DNA of 64,000 nucleotides from Fennellomyces sp. T-0311 (lineage: Eukaryota > Mucoromycota > Mucoromycetes > Mucorales > Lichtheimiaceae). Positions 47,279-58,716 of this stretch are shown in pieces. Location of the stretch: NCBI GenBank assembly GCA_025266875.1, contig JALLLT010000015.1, positions 124,001 through 188,000 of the forward strand. Reading direction: 5' to 3'. The stretch's first letter is position 1. Every line of letters begins with the position of its first letter. The notes under the pieces were generated by a model. That model searched no databases. It saw nothing but the letters and a program-made list of their open reading frames with translations, and was not told where the DNA came from. The translations under genes were made by a program, and so were the position numbers.

Positions 47279-50085
47279 CTACCATACAGTACACTTTTTG
47301 ACTGGATTCATTGGCGTTCCAGGAGCGCATTTGAATGCTTGGGCAAAATCGTTCGAATTTTGACAAACGCCGTTAATACGATATTTACTCGGTGCGTGAG
47401 AATCGACATAGATCTGTACAATACAATACTTTTGTTTACTTTTCATATTATGTTGAAAAGCACAAATAATTACCTTTTCAGTCGTGACATCGGTTCTCGC
47501 GTTCCAGCACCATGATATTCCAACATTGACGAAGAATAATTCTTCTGGTGTGAGATCAATCCCAGGTAATCGATCATGGCTCACTCCATGAAGGTTGTTG
47601 CGCGAATTCTTATATGCATGGAGTGCAACGGGAAGACCACCACTATCAGCAAGATTTTCATCCAAGGTGTACTATATTCAAAGGGAGGAAATCGTTAAAA
47701 ATGACGCATTTCTCATTGCTCTAGGCTCTCTTTTTTTTTACCTTTCCGTTAACGTGAATTGATTTGTTATTTCGTCCTTCCACTGTAAAACCATTATACT
47801 GTTCGACAAAGCATTGTGATCGCTCTTCGTACTCTTTGGCTGCTTGAGGTGACCACCACGAATCCAGTTTGCCATCGCCATCATACATTCGGCCACGATT
47901 GTCAAACGCATGCTGAAACAAAAACAATATCAATAAATCTGTTACCAACGGTTTGATAAAGGGAGTAAGAGAAAAGCGTACACTGAATTCATGACCAACA
48001 ATAAATCCCAAGCCGCCATAATTGAGGTAGGATGGTGCACCATCAGTGTAAACTGGAGACTGTGCGATTCCAGCTGGCACAATGATCTACGTGTAAGTGT
48101 GTGAGTAACACTTCATCAACGAAGAAAGAATGAAAAACAATACCTCATTAAAGTGATCATTGTAATAGGCATTGACTGTTTGTGGTACTGCGCCCATTTC
48201 ATTCTTATCGACAGGCTTGCCATACTTGGACCGGAATCGGTTTAATACTAATTCACGTAGGGCCACTTCATTTGTGAAAAACGAGTTGCGATCGATCGTC
48301 AGCGGGCTGTAATGCTTCTTTAAGGACGCTGGGGAGCGAATATCAGGAGACACAGTACTGTATCCGATTTTATGTCGAATCTTTTCAAGTTTCTGAAGAG
48401 CTGCTTTGCGTGTTGCATCATCGAGCCATGTTGTCTGAGACAGTCGATCCTTCCAAGCCTCGTGGATACTTTTGATATAGTTTTCGATTTGGGAACGTTC
48501 GCTTTCGCCTCGGGAAGTGCGCATAACAAAGTATCTACCCATCATGTTGCCCAGGTTCAAGTTGATCCGATCGATGCACCACGTGTACTGCTTGGTCGTA
48601 CCCATAAGACTCTTTGCGCTGTCATCCTCTTGCATGATTCGATTGGAGAAGAATTTTGCGGCGCCGGACGACTTGACAGGCCCCAGTGCATACGCCCAGT
48701 TAGCCATAGCTGCGACTGTGAGATACTCGCGCATTGTGTGCAGATCAACTCCTGAGACTCCTTTGGCATTTTGGTTTGGCGAGTTTGAAGAGCTGGTAGT
48801 TGGGAGTAATAGTGCTGTTAAACTTGCGAAATACGACGGGGACTCGACAATGACACTGTTTGGTACTGGGGTTCCAGGTGGAGCAAATGATGTAAAGAAT
48901 TGGGTCCAGTCAATGATGGGATATTTGGCTTGTAGTTCTTTGATCGTCATGGGGTTATACTTCTTTACCGGATCTTGAAGATCCTCACTGTGAAATAGGA
49001 TAAGCTACACGTTCATATGCACACCTTTTCATTAACATACCCTTTCATGCTAATGGAAGCCAATGTTTTCTCAAACCAGATAATGTGGTCGACCATAGTA
49101 GCAATTTCGTGCTTCGATAATAGCTGGATATTGGCTTCTTGTGCCTTTTGGAATCGAAATGCCGAATTCTCCTCCTTCCCGATGCCAATAATTTCATAAA
49201 TTGCATTAATAAGTTTACCGCGATACGACTTGAGCTCTTCTGGTTCTTCGTATGCTTCTTTGTGGAGCCCGAGTATGGGTTGCTGGAGCTTGATAGCTAT
49301 AGTATCGGACTGCTTGTCATCGGCGTCAATGATGGTGCTAAAGAAAGGGCCAACTCCTTGATGATCCAGCTCGATCATCGTTTTGGTAAAGGAATCCACG
49401 TGTTCTGTACCAAACTTGTGTTCGCTGTCGTTGGGAAAATGAGACAACATTTTGGAGAGAAGCGGATAAATCGGGGTTGGACCAGCGGTATTGAGAGCAT
49501 CAACATCCATACAGGAACCGTAGTAATCTTGCAAAGTCTTGAAATTCTCCTTGTCAATATCCATCTGATCGTCCATATGGAACTCCTTGTATTCTTCCCA
49601 GCCATCTCGAAACAGATCTTCGTAGTTGCCTTCCAAAATTTCGCGCAGGACAGTGGTAGTTTCATCTTCAACAGCCAAAAGTGTTCCTAGTGCTAAGAAT
49701 ACCATTGAGTTCTTTGTTCTCTCTAAACAAAGTGACAGAAAAATAAAGTGGCAGGAATGAAGAATAATGCACCACACTAGATCTCAGGGGTTCCTGTTGC
49801 TTTTCTCCGCTATTGACAATGACACTTACCACCTGTTTTGCTATCGCTCGGTATGTCCATATGTGATTTCATCCAGGAACCACCTATGGTTGTGGAAGGT
49901 TACTTTTGATACATAATTGTAAGCAACAAAATGACGCGTAACTTACACGAATATTGATAAAAGTCGGTGCACGGATCAGCATTCAAGTCAACAAACTCCA
50001 TAATCTTTTTCGCGGCGGCATGACATGCCGGTGTTTGGCATTCCATGTTTGGCAGAGGGCTTGCCTCGACAAGAATTCCCCACAT
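47279..50085 (-). CDS. M13 family (neprilysin/ECE-like) zinc metalloprotease
   Basis: Eight exons (50085..49947, 49883..49830, 49722..49041, 48987..48144, 48086..47982, 47912..47742, 47671..47474, 47413..47279) give 775 aa. Zinc endopeptidases of this family cut peptides up to about 40 residues, usually outside the cell. Seen: PCTDFYQYSCGGW near the N-terminus, the substrate-binding NAYYN, HEFSH (HExxH, about 605-609, split by intron 5 after Ser), ENLAD (670-674, Glu as third zinc ligand), SHAPSKYRINGV and the terminal CTVW. Most M13 enzymes have a signal anchor; this model starts MWGILVEASPLPN without one. TATAAATAG near 50150 favours the start used, but a CTAAC branch point and AG just before it leave room for an upstream exon. 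Confidence 0.92.
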
Positions 50086-50618
50086 ATTCTCGACAAGGTT
50101 AGTGAAAAGTGATGAAAACGCAGAAAGGAATGAACGAAATTAATATCTATTTATATGTGACCACAAAAAAGGAGTATAAATGGAAGCAGCTTGAGCAATT
50201 CTTACTATATCTATATGTTGCTTCTGATATGCCCCTGTTTTTATTAAACCCTGAATTTGCTTATGTTTTCTCAAAGTGGCAACAATAAAACAGCACTGTT
50301 TTAATAGTTGACTTAAAAGCTTACATTTCATCTTTTTCAAGAAGAACAACGGTGCCATGTATTCGTGGCAACATAAAAAAAAGCTGTCATTCGATGCAAA
50401 GTTGCTTTTTTCATTATTATGGCCCACAGACGACGTCTTTCCCTGCCATATATCTCAAGCACAGACGTGTCCTTAGGAGCCAAGTGCATATTATGGTCTT
50501 GATTAGGCTTTTCACATGGTTATAGCGATGAAGCATGATTACCTGGATTACTAATTACTCTCGGAGTGATTTTTTATCGGAAAGCTCGGTTTTTAGCCTA
50601 AAACTATTTTTTTTTGAC
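50086..50618. promoter_or_regulatory. Divergent promoter, M13 protease / YAE1
   Basis: 533 bp between start codons. TATAAATAG on the minus strand near 50150 may serve the protease. No clear TATA is seen for YAE1. Confidence 0.4.
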
Positions 50619-51177
50619 ATGGACGATGATATTTGGGCTTCAAGCGATGACGACATGGTCAATTACGATCGCAAGATCGCACAACGTGAATGGGACAAAA
50701 TGAATATAAACCATGGCAACGTAAGCAATGAAAATTGTGGTCAGATCGCTATTTGTACTGAGTCGCTGATTAGGAAGGTTATAAAGAAGGAATCACGGAA
50801 GGCAAAGAGCAACACATGCAACGTGGCTTTGATCGCGGGTATACGGAAGGATTAGAAATGGGCAAAGCGATTGGCAAGCTACGCGGCATTGTCAGGTAAA
50901 AAAAAAGAAAGCGCAGCAGAAAAATAAGGTGTATGTGTTATTCGAGCTGCTTGCTAAAATTGAACACAGTACATATATGACGTTTTATCGGGATATAGTG
51001 CATGATCAGGACAAGGCACAGCAGCTCCAGAAGATCCATGACGAGCTATGTAACGTCGACGTGCAGCATCTCTTTACCAAGGAGTACTTCCAAGATGACA
51101 AGGACGCAGATCCGCGAGTACAATTGAAGCAGTGGCAGGATAAAGTCTATTCATTTCTTGACGCTGTAAAAAAGTGA
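50619..51177 (+). CDS. YAE1: Yae1-like Fe-S cluster targeting adaptor
   Basis: Exons 50619..50720, 50774..50890 and 50929..51177 give 155 aa. It starts MDDDIWASSDDDMVNYDRKI and continues with the deca-GX3 repeat typical of Yae1: EGYKEGITEGKEQHMQRGFD and RGYTEGLEMGKAIGKLRGI. Known: Yae1 with Lto1 links the cytosolic Fe-S machinery (CIA) to the ABC protein Rli1/ABCE1, needed for ribosome recycling. The second intron is awkward. The good donor at 50896 gives the wrong phase, so the model uses ATT|GTCAGG at 50891, which keeps the plausible C-terminus (YFQDDKDADPRVQLKQW). Using 50896 would truncate the protein soon after. It ends 22 bp from the stop of convergent ISD11. Confidence 0.85.
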
Positions 51178-51199
51178 GAAAAAAGTTTTATTAAAAAAA

Positions 51200-51484
51200 T
51201 CAAGCAGTTCGTGGAGCAACAGGCTTTTCAATCACAAGCTTCTCGCCGCTGGAGTAAAGGCTGCTGATAATGGCTTGACGCTTGACAACTTCGAGATCCT
51301 GCTTGGCCTTGTCAATCAAAGAGGCGATCTTGGTGGGATCCGATTCGTCAGCATGAGCACGGAATGCATCTCTTGACCGTCGGACGGCGTATGCTCGAAA
51401 GTTGTACGAGGAGAGTTTGCTTCCGTATCGAATGAAATCGCGGTACAGTGACAGAACTTGGGCTCGTGTTGCAGGAGTTGCCAT
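51200..51484 (-). CDS. ISD11: LYR-motif protein ISD11/LYRM4, Fe-S cluster assembly
   Basis: A single exon of 94 aa. Seen: MATPATRAQVLSLYRDFIRY with the LYR tripeptide at residues 13-15, SSYNFRAYAVRRSRDAFRAH, and the tail SLYSSGEKLVIEKPVAPRTA, matching human LYRM4 along its length. Isd11 binds and stabilises the cysteine desulfurase Nfs1 with acyl carrier protein in the mitochondrial matrix, the first step of Fe-S synthesis. No classical presequence is present, as usual for this family. The 3' end nearly touches that of YAE1, so their transcripts must overlap or share terminator DNA. Confidence 0.96.
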   Translation of the reverse strand: MATPATRAQVLSLYRDFIRYGSKLSSYNFRAYAVRRSRDAFRAHADESDPTKIASLIDKAKQDLEVVKRQAIISSLYSSGEKLVIEKPVAPRTA

Positions 51485-52204
51485 TTTGTATGTGTGTTGG
51501 TTGGAAAAAGGTCAAGAGCGCCAGTTCGCGGTGTTGCGGCCTGGATTTCCATAGCAACGAGGAGTAATGTTTTACCGCGTCATCAGTGTCCCCAGAGCCT
51601 GTTTTCCACCCCAGTCAGCAGGCCGTTGGGTTCAGCTGCGAAAGGTTCTTTTTTTTTCACTTTCAGAATTCGCTTTTAGGCAATCTCCCCTCTCATGCTT
51701 AGCACGTTTTGAGCAAAGTGCGAAATAAGAGTGAGAAAAGGGGTAGGACGGGTGTTCCGTGAGGGTCTGCCAGACCCTGCCTGATCCTCAAGCGATACCA
51801 TGAGCAGATGGGGTCAAAAGGTAAAACAACGGAATACCAAGCTGGACTGGTGTGGTTTTACGAGCTTTTCCAATTAGGTATGTTTTCACGCAGACGAACG
51901 AACCCAATTAATCAAAGTTTGTTAGAGCCAGTTGGGGATCCCCGGACGACGATGCAGCACAGCAGGCCCACGGTGGACGATGCACGTCAGCGTATTCTCC
52001 AGCTGCGGGGCCAAACTGATTGCACAGGGAAGCGCAAGTGAGGGGTGAGCGTAGAGGGGTTGAGGATAGAGTGCGGATGTGTATGTATGTGTGGTACTCA
52101 AAACCTGGCGAATGATCGAAAAAAGAAAAAAACACATAAAAAACTTTTTCTCCTTTTCTTTTACTCTTTTTCTTTTTTTTTTATTCTTTCATTCCTTCTC
52201 TTAT
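51485..52204. other. Region between ISD11 and GPS2-like gene
   Basis: Contains the ISD11 promoter, the small frame at 51808-52041 and a pyrimidine-rich leader (52141-52200) of the next gene. GC content is higher than in other spacers. Confidence 0.4.
51808..52041 (+). CDS. Possible small protein (77 aa, hypothetical)
   Basis: ATG at 51808 opens 77 codons: GLVWFYELFQLGMFSRRRTN, then LLEPVGDPRTTMQHSRPTV and DDARQRILQLRGQTD. The second half looks conserved-protein-like and basic. An alternative model starts at ATG 51799 and splices (51811|51866 region) into the same frame at GMFSRRR. There is no clear TATA box and no family match. Weak call. Confidence 0.35.
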   Translation: MGSKGKTTEYQAGLVWFYELFQLGMFSRRRTNPINQSLLEPVGDPRTTMQHSRPTVDDARQRILQLRGQTDCTGKRK

Positions 52205-53140
52205 ATGGCCGAACGCATCTTTGACGTGAACGATACCGTGCCGACTCCAACGCCAATCGCATATGATCTCGACCCCTCGCCTCATATCCACTCCATTCGA
52301 AACGTCATCGTCAAGCGCTATGCTGCCAAAAAGCGCAGACTGTCAACCTCCAAGATCGATCATAGGCCGCTGAAGAAAAAGCATGTCCAGAAACAAAACG
52401 AGCTGGTCGCCAATGGTGGGTTGCCGTCACCGCCTGTTGACAGTCCAAGGAGCGAGTTTCCAGGTGACGACCATGTCGACGAAGAGCCGACCTCAAAATC
52501 TGTAGCCACGACAACAAAATTGACAGCGAGCGACATTGTCAAGAAGCTTGATGAACTAAAGGAGGAAAAGCATCGTCTGTTTCAGCTCATTAAACGGTTA
52601 ATGCAGCAAGAGCAAGATGAACAGCAACAACAGCAGCAGCAAGTGGAAGCACCCCCTCCTCCTGTCGTAGTAGACAACAAGCCCAACAGCAGTCCTTGGT
52701 CGGTCAATGAAAATGATATGGCTGCCTCTTCAACACAACTACCACCATCGCCCGCACCGCCAACCGCACCTGCCTACCGTCCTTCCGCGCCCATGCCTCC
52801 CCCACATCAACCAAACGATCACTTCCGCAGACCTCCCGTATATGGTCGACCGTTCAACAATAATAATAAAAGGGTAAGCCTAAAATGGCGATGGTGGTGA
52901 CACCGAAACTGACTTGTGTTCACCCCTCCTTTTTTTCGTACTTGTACTCACACGCGCTCCTTTTTTTTTGCTGAACCTTAGCCTTACAGCAGTAACAGCA
53001 GTAGACCGCTGGGCACGCCGCCTCCTCATCCTCAGATCCATGCTCCTCGCTACTTCCATCGCCAGCGTCCGATGTATCGTCCATCGTATACACCTCGTGA
53101 CTACGCGCCACAGCCTTGGTCTTCGCCTGTTCAACCCTAA
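52205..53140 (+). CDS. GPS2-like coiled-coil, Pro/Gln-rich protein
   Basis: Exons 52205..52873 and 52982..53140 give 275 aa. The N-terminus is basic and nuclear-like (VKRYAAKKRRLSTSKIDHR, PLKKKHVQK). A coiled coil at about 115-140 reads VKKLDELKEEKHRLFQLIK, then RLMQQEQDEQQQQQ; it resembles the EEKHQLFxQLKKVL helix of G-protein pathway suppressor 2, a subunit of NCoR/SMRT-type histone deacetylase corepressors. The rest is Pro-rich and low-complexity, ending with Tyr/Pro/Arg repeats (FHRQRPMYRPSYTPRDYAPQ). The gene is well supported; the GPS2 relationship rests on one short helix and is tentative. Confidence 0.75.
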
Positions 53141-53428
53141 CAAAAAGAATAAAAGCTATCCTCACCCCTCTCTTTCTGCTTCCCTCACCAGCCACCCTTC
53201 TCTCCCTTCCCTCTGTAATTATCATCTGTACCATAGCCGTGTCTGTTCTTGACTTTATATAATTATAATATACGCATTATACAAAACTGTATTATCAAGC
53301 TGCCAGTTTTTTGAGGGGGCGATTGTATACAGGTAATCTAAGGGAAAAGAAGAAAGGGAAGGAGACTCTAGAAAAAGAAAATGTACAAGAATGCGTTTTG
53401 GTTGTATGCTGTGTGAGTGGAGTATGCT

Positions 53429-54849
53429 TTAGGGTTTTCGCGCTATCCAGCAGTTGTAACGAGTAAAGCCGTGATAATCTTCAAACTCCTCGAGCACTTC
53501 CTGAATAGCCATGTCGTAATCCTCGCTCGAGATGCCCCAATTTGCCAAAAAGAAGGTTTTTCGGTTGCGTAGATACGATTTGTGGATCTCCTTGTTGATG
53601 AAACCAAATTGCTTGAGTTCTATATGCGACAAACAGGATGAGTCATTCCGCTACGAAGATTGTATATGGTAATTCTATTACCTGTATCTCTCGGCCACTC
53701 GCCAATAGGAACGTCCAGCGGTCGATGCTCCAAGCTTTCGAATCCGGCTTCCTCGATTTGTGAGCTAAGCGATTCGGTGAACACAAAATCCAAGCCCCAC
53801 TCTGTGCACTGTTCCTGCATAAAGCTATCGAAAGCCTGTTGCACAGCTCCTGCAATGATTCAGGTACATTTGTTAGCGATAAGATTGCTGTTTGTTGTTT
53901 TTCCGCGCGCTTACCAGGATTGTGATGCCACAGGTCGGCCTCGACAAGTTCAATGTACCCCCCAGGCTTAAGCACACGATACATTTCTCGTAACACATGC
54001 ATCCATTTATCTTTGCGAATGACGTTTCCCATGGCCCGTTGGAAAATGCTGATCATCACTATAATGAGCCATCAAATAAAACTTTGAATATATATCGCAA
54101 ACTTACAAATCGACCGACGCGTCTTCTAAGGGCAATCGCTCGAATATATTGGCCTCAACATACCGCAGATTCTTGGGACCGGTCTGCTGGATCATGGGAG
54201 GCTTGAGATCGATGCCAATGACCTGAGCATTGGGGTGTTCCGCAGCCATTTCGAGGGCCCAGATGCCATTTGCTGTGCCAATGTCAACAATCATCCCAGG
54301 TTCCTGGATAGGGGCCCAGACGTTTGTTTTCCGTGCACTTTTTAGTAAGTAATGCTGAAACAGATATGGATTTGGAGTTATTTGTTTGTTGTTTTTTGTG
54401 GATTAAAAAGCCTGCAATACCTGACGTTGTAAGCGATCATATTCACGGAAATCATCTTGCTGATTTGCGGTCGGACGAGAAAAGCTTGCTTTACGTTGCT
54501 TGTTGTGAAGGACTTCACTGATGGATTTGCGTCTGGGGGTATCTGTGGGCTTCAAGATCGGGGCTGTGAGTGTGGCAGAGTCGCTGGTGACACTCGAGGT
54601 GGTTGTCGTACTGGGCGTCGTGGTCGAGGAGACGGCTGCCGCGGCTGCCATGGCATTGTCGATGGCTCCACCGCCTGTAGGGAACGGTTCGATCCAGTCG
54701 TAGTTCCCGTGCGAATAGGAGCTGCTTGCATGCGAGATAGAAAGTGATGAATGCGATCGAGCACCGACGGTGGCTGTGCTGCGTCGACGTGTCTTGTTGC
54801 CTCGTTTTTCTTTGGTTTTTTCGATGACTTTGCTGGTTTGGTTGCCCAT
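53429..54849 (-). CDS. SAM-dependent methyltransferase with myristoylation-type N-terminus
   Basis: Five exons (54849..54421, 54354..54107, 54048..53915, 53849..53682, 53619..53429) give 389 aa. Residues 1-140 are disordered and Ser/Thr-rich; the class I Rossmann methyltransferase domain follows: MIVDIGTANGIWALEMA (motif I), VIGIDLKPPMIQ (acidic loop), LRYVEANIFERLPLEDASVD, and MYRVLKPGGYIELVEADLW after motif III. The first residues MGNQTSK fit the N-myristoylation consensus (Gly2, Ser6, Lys7), suggesting membrane attachment. Related fungal proteins act on small molecules or are LaeA-like regulators; the substrate here is unknown. Exon 3 uses the AG at 54050-54049, since the nearer TATAG gives the wrong frame. 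Confidence 0.9.
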
Positions 54850-55529
54850 GAATGCAGGTGATTAGTGGTTTGCGTGCCGGCTAGGGTTACTTTTAGGAAG
54901 AGAGAGGGAATAAGAAAAAGAGGAAAGAGAGAGTGATGGAGAGAGGGAAGGGGAAAGGGGAAAGGCCGTATATGCTATGTACAGAGCCAAGGAGGAAAAG
55001 AAGAAAAAGGGGCGCGCAAGAGTGAGCAAGAGATAAAGAAAATGCGCATCCCCACGGAAGGACCAATCCGGACTACCAAGCAAGTTCGTTACACGGGACG
55101 GAGTCTGCGCGAATCGATCGTTCTACAAATGGGCGAGCGCACCATGCTGTTTTCCTTAAAGCGTCGCCCAGGCAATTTACCGAAATGTCGGATGGGCAGT
55201 GCTCCTCGTTCATACCTGACTAGTGGATGAACGGCGCACGCACCTGCTTCATGTTTTCAAGAAACTACGCCCGTATTGTGCCGATACACACACGCTCTGC
55301 GGTATCCAAATCTTAATCTCTTGGGTTACGACGTCATACTTGTCTCTTGGTCGTTTTCGATCATGCAACACACCTTCTTCCTCGTTCCACAAGCATCCGT
55401 AGTGCAAGATGAAATGAACACAACCACTTTCTTGTCGTAGCTCGGTGTGTCATCCGCCTTCCTTTACTGAAATAAAAAATATATAGCTCTTTTACGTGTG
55501 TAACATGCGACACCTTGTGTATCCTCCTT
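54850..55529. other. Spacer between methyltransferase and ALG1
   Basis: The part next to 54850 is the purine/pyrimidine-biased leader of the methyltransferase. The plus frame 55042-55230 (62 codons, basic) has no promoter and is not called. Confidence 0.4.
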
Positions 55530-57335
55530 TTAAGATTGATCTGCTGGAGGGACAAATAAGTCGCTGATTGTATTCTTCCATTGCCTCTCCCAGCTCTGAT
55601 CCTTGTATTCGTCCACGACGTTCTGGTGGAGTTGATGGAGCGTGGCTGGGCTCCGCACAAACAGATCCTAGCGATGGAAAAGGAAATAAGCAGCTAATCG
55701 AGATAAAAAGAAGAATCTAGTACCATCCAATGCTCCGCCAGTTCCGCACTACTTGAGAAAGTCAGACCATTCTTTCCATGAACGACAAGCTCATCCAAGC
55801 TAGAAACGGTTTAGTGTCTTACGAGATCACCATATATTCCGACGCCCTTACCACTCGAATGACACCGCGCACACCGGCAAGCCACAGCCAAACATATCCA
55901 CCACTTTCATTGGTAAGTCCATCCCGCTTGTGCTCGTATGAAGCGATATTCCAAGGTCAGCGCTGCCCAGCAGTAGTGGATAATCCGCCGTTTCCAACCA
56001 GGCGGTCACGATGCGTGTCCGTTCGAGGGGCATTCGAGAAATCTGCTCCTCGTACATGCTTTTGAGCGGACCTTTGCCCGTGATTACAAACAACAGCTTG
56101 GGACACTGTTTGTTGTCCTTTGCATACACCTCGTACTGCTCGACCGCCCGCAGCAGGATGGAAAAGTCCTCGTCCTCCGTCCACGAGGTGGATGAGACGA
56201 TGAGACGAACCTCGTCTCGGAATGCAGCCGAGGAAAAGTTTCCTGAGTTGGGCTCATTAAGAAAGTGGGACGCGTTGAGTGTTTGCTGTCTCACAAGCGT
56301 GTCAAGTCGCACAGCACCTAGAAACTTTGTTATGCATTATTCTCCCGCCCCCGCAAGTTTAATTTAGCTCATGCCCCCCTCCTTCCTTTTCCTTCCATCT
56401 ACCTCGTGGATTCGGTCGCTAGATAGCCGTGCAAAGTGATAGGGCGGACGATCTTTGAACGTGATAACCCGCCCACTTTTCAATATATGAATAACCGCAC
56501 TCTCCGCTTCGTTGCGACCCCTTACCTGACGCCCCACTTGTCCAATTCGCCATGCATGCGATCCGTCACCGTCAAATGCGCATAGGCCGTGTTTCCGAAA
56601 TACTGCTCGTAACGTTTCGCAAACTGTACAACTTTGTTTGCCATACCAAGCTTAATCCCCAAAACAGAATAGCCAAAGTTATGCCAATCAATAACAAGTC
56701 GCGCCTGGCGCAACGTTGCAATGACACGCGCAATAACCAGCGTCGGAATAGCCGGCGGGTTCTTTTATTTAAGCGAAATTAGTTACATGTGCGTGTGTGA
56801 ATGTGATGAGGCTCTCTTTACCTGGACGAAGATGAAGTCGGGATGTTGTGTGATACCGCCCATGATCCAGACGAGCTGACACGCGACAAACACCGCCTTA
56901 AATGGCGCCCATAGAAGGTAGAGCAAACGTGGCATTCCTTCGGGCACTGACCATGCCGAGTGGATGCGCCGAATACGGATATGACGATTCGTGGTGACAC
57001 GACTGCCAGGGGACGTTTCTAAGTGATACATTCATATTTGGTTAACCTTCTTCGCTACCTCTTTTTTTCTTCTTCAACCACATGCCAACATATCCAATAA
57101 GATCAACTTGACAGCCAGCATCTGCCAGCGACACTGCATGACAACGCATACGCGGTGATCGACCAATGTCGCCTAAAACTACTACTTGGACGATCGGTCG
57201 AGGTCGCATAATCGACGTCCCCGTACTGTCGAAAATGTACAAGCGCAGAATCCGCATGCCGAGTAAATACAAGCAAATGACCACCAGAAGCATGCCTCCC
57301 ATGGAGAGATTGCCATTGTCAGTGAACCAGCCCAT
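55530..57335 (-). CDS. ALG1: Chitobiosyldiphosphodolichol beta-mannosyltransferase (ALG1)
   Basis: Seven exons (57335..57086, 57018..56822, 56761..56526, 56475..56403, 56324..55852, 55799..55724, 55667..55530) give 480 aa. Alg1 adds the first mannose, from GDP-Man, to GlcNAc2-PP-dolichol on the cytosolic ER face. Seen: membrane anchor [139 protein letters not shown] and [30 protein letters not shown]. Intron 1 appears to be GC-AG (donor GCATGT at 57085), restoring GYVETSPGS. A GT donor at 57058 is also in phase but inserts nine residues (GMWLKKKKR). Confidence 0.95.
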
Positions 57336-58359
57336 GATCCACCGGATTATGCAAAGGTTAGAGAGAGCAACTTTTCGTCAGCGCGTTGGCTGAAATATAT
57401 CAATTGAAGATCCGCAGTAGATTTCGTGTACAGATCCCTATCGACTTAGCAACGCTGTACAACTACATAGTTATTCTTTTGGATGAAAGTAGAATATGCG
57501 AGTATCAACTATTTTATAATGCTAATAGCTGGTTTTTGACTGTATGTAGTACCTTGAATGGATGCGTGCATTGTGGTGTGTACTATGAAAGTGTAGGTTT
57601 TCATACCTCGATTGCGCATAAGGATAAAACCATCCGGCCTGTACCAAATTAGACTGTACGAATATGACCGATGTGTCGCTAATTTCATGCAGTGGCATGG
57701 CTAATAAAGTTTATGGATGGAGCAATTTTTTATATGTTACATATCGCATGCTCACAGCTACTGGCAAACGTATCACACCAAGTGGAACTACTATTCCTTC
57801 TTTATAAAGCAGCTTTTGGATCACAGTGAGAGAGGATCGAGTGTCGACATTGTGTATAGATTATCAAAATTGAAGCAAAGGGAAAATGTGCGTAATCAGT
57901 TTATTATTGCAGTAGCTTCTATACCCGTCTACTTCGTACGAACGTATGGAAATTGATTAATTGGGTATAGAATACTGGTGACGAAATTGTATGCAATGTA
58001 AATAACTTTGCGGTGATGTAGGCTACTCGTTGAGAAACGAAAAAGTAATAGCGTTGTGCTTTTTGTACTCGGATATTATTCTGTAATGCTTTTGAGTGCT
58101 ATTTACTCTTTTTTTTTAACAGTCTACGTACAATCCTGCTTAGAACATATTAACTTGCCTTTTTCACAAGCTCACATAATTGGATAAAAAAAACCGCGAA
58201 TAGAAAATGCCGAATGCAGACAAAGACCTTAATAAATCAACGATAGTGATAAGAAGCACACGTCGGTACTAAATTCTAATATCTTCGTTTGATGGCCCTC
58301 TAAAACATTTAAGTATATATATTCCTTATCAGGATCATGCTTGACCAGCTCTACTCCGA
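57336..58359. other. Spacer upstream of ALG1
   Basis: AT-rich, no supported gene, repeat or RNA. Confidence 0.4.
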
Positions 58360-58716
58360 GTTCTGCACCGGATCGATTACCTGATCCACCCGCAAAATGA
58401 CAACGAGCAAAGCGGTACATCGAGCAACACCCGACTCATCCCAGAATCGACCGCTTCCCCCAAGGAAATCACATATAAAATATAGAATTCTGCAAGGCTC
58501 TCAATGGAACTATGGCAGCGGCCATTCCCACTACGTATCTTCCGCCTCTAACTACACCGACCTGCTTTTTTTCGCCTTTATGGTTTTTTTTTTCAAGCAT
58601 GTAGCTCGTCATACTTTTGTAATAATGTAACAAACATTTGAACCACAAGGGAGAGTCATAATACCTTTAGGAGCAGGTCTATTACCTCCCATAAAAATAA
58701 ATAATAACTTTTGAAC
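58360..58716 (+). mobile_element. LINE 3' tail, second copy
   Basis: Matches the end of the element at 34540-35318. Both carry (C/A)TGATCCACCCG soon after the ORF2 end, a TTATGGTTTTTT block, CCACAAGGGAGAG versus CCGCAAGGGAGAG, AGCAGGTCTATTACCTC versus ATCAGGTCTAATAACTC, and an AAATAAATAATA...CTTTTGAAC terminus. Coding sequence is almost wholly missing. A 5'-truncated copy in the same orientation. Confidence 0.7.

Noticed and set aside
55042..55230. 62-codon basic frame upstream of the methyltransferase
   Set aside because: It sits within the likely promoter/leader zone and has no supporting signals.
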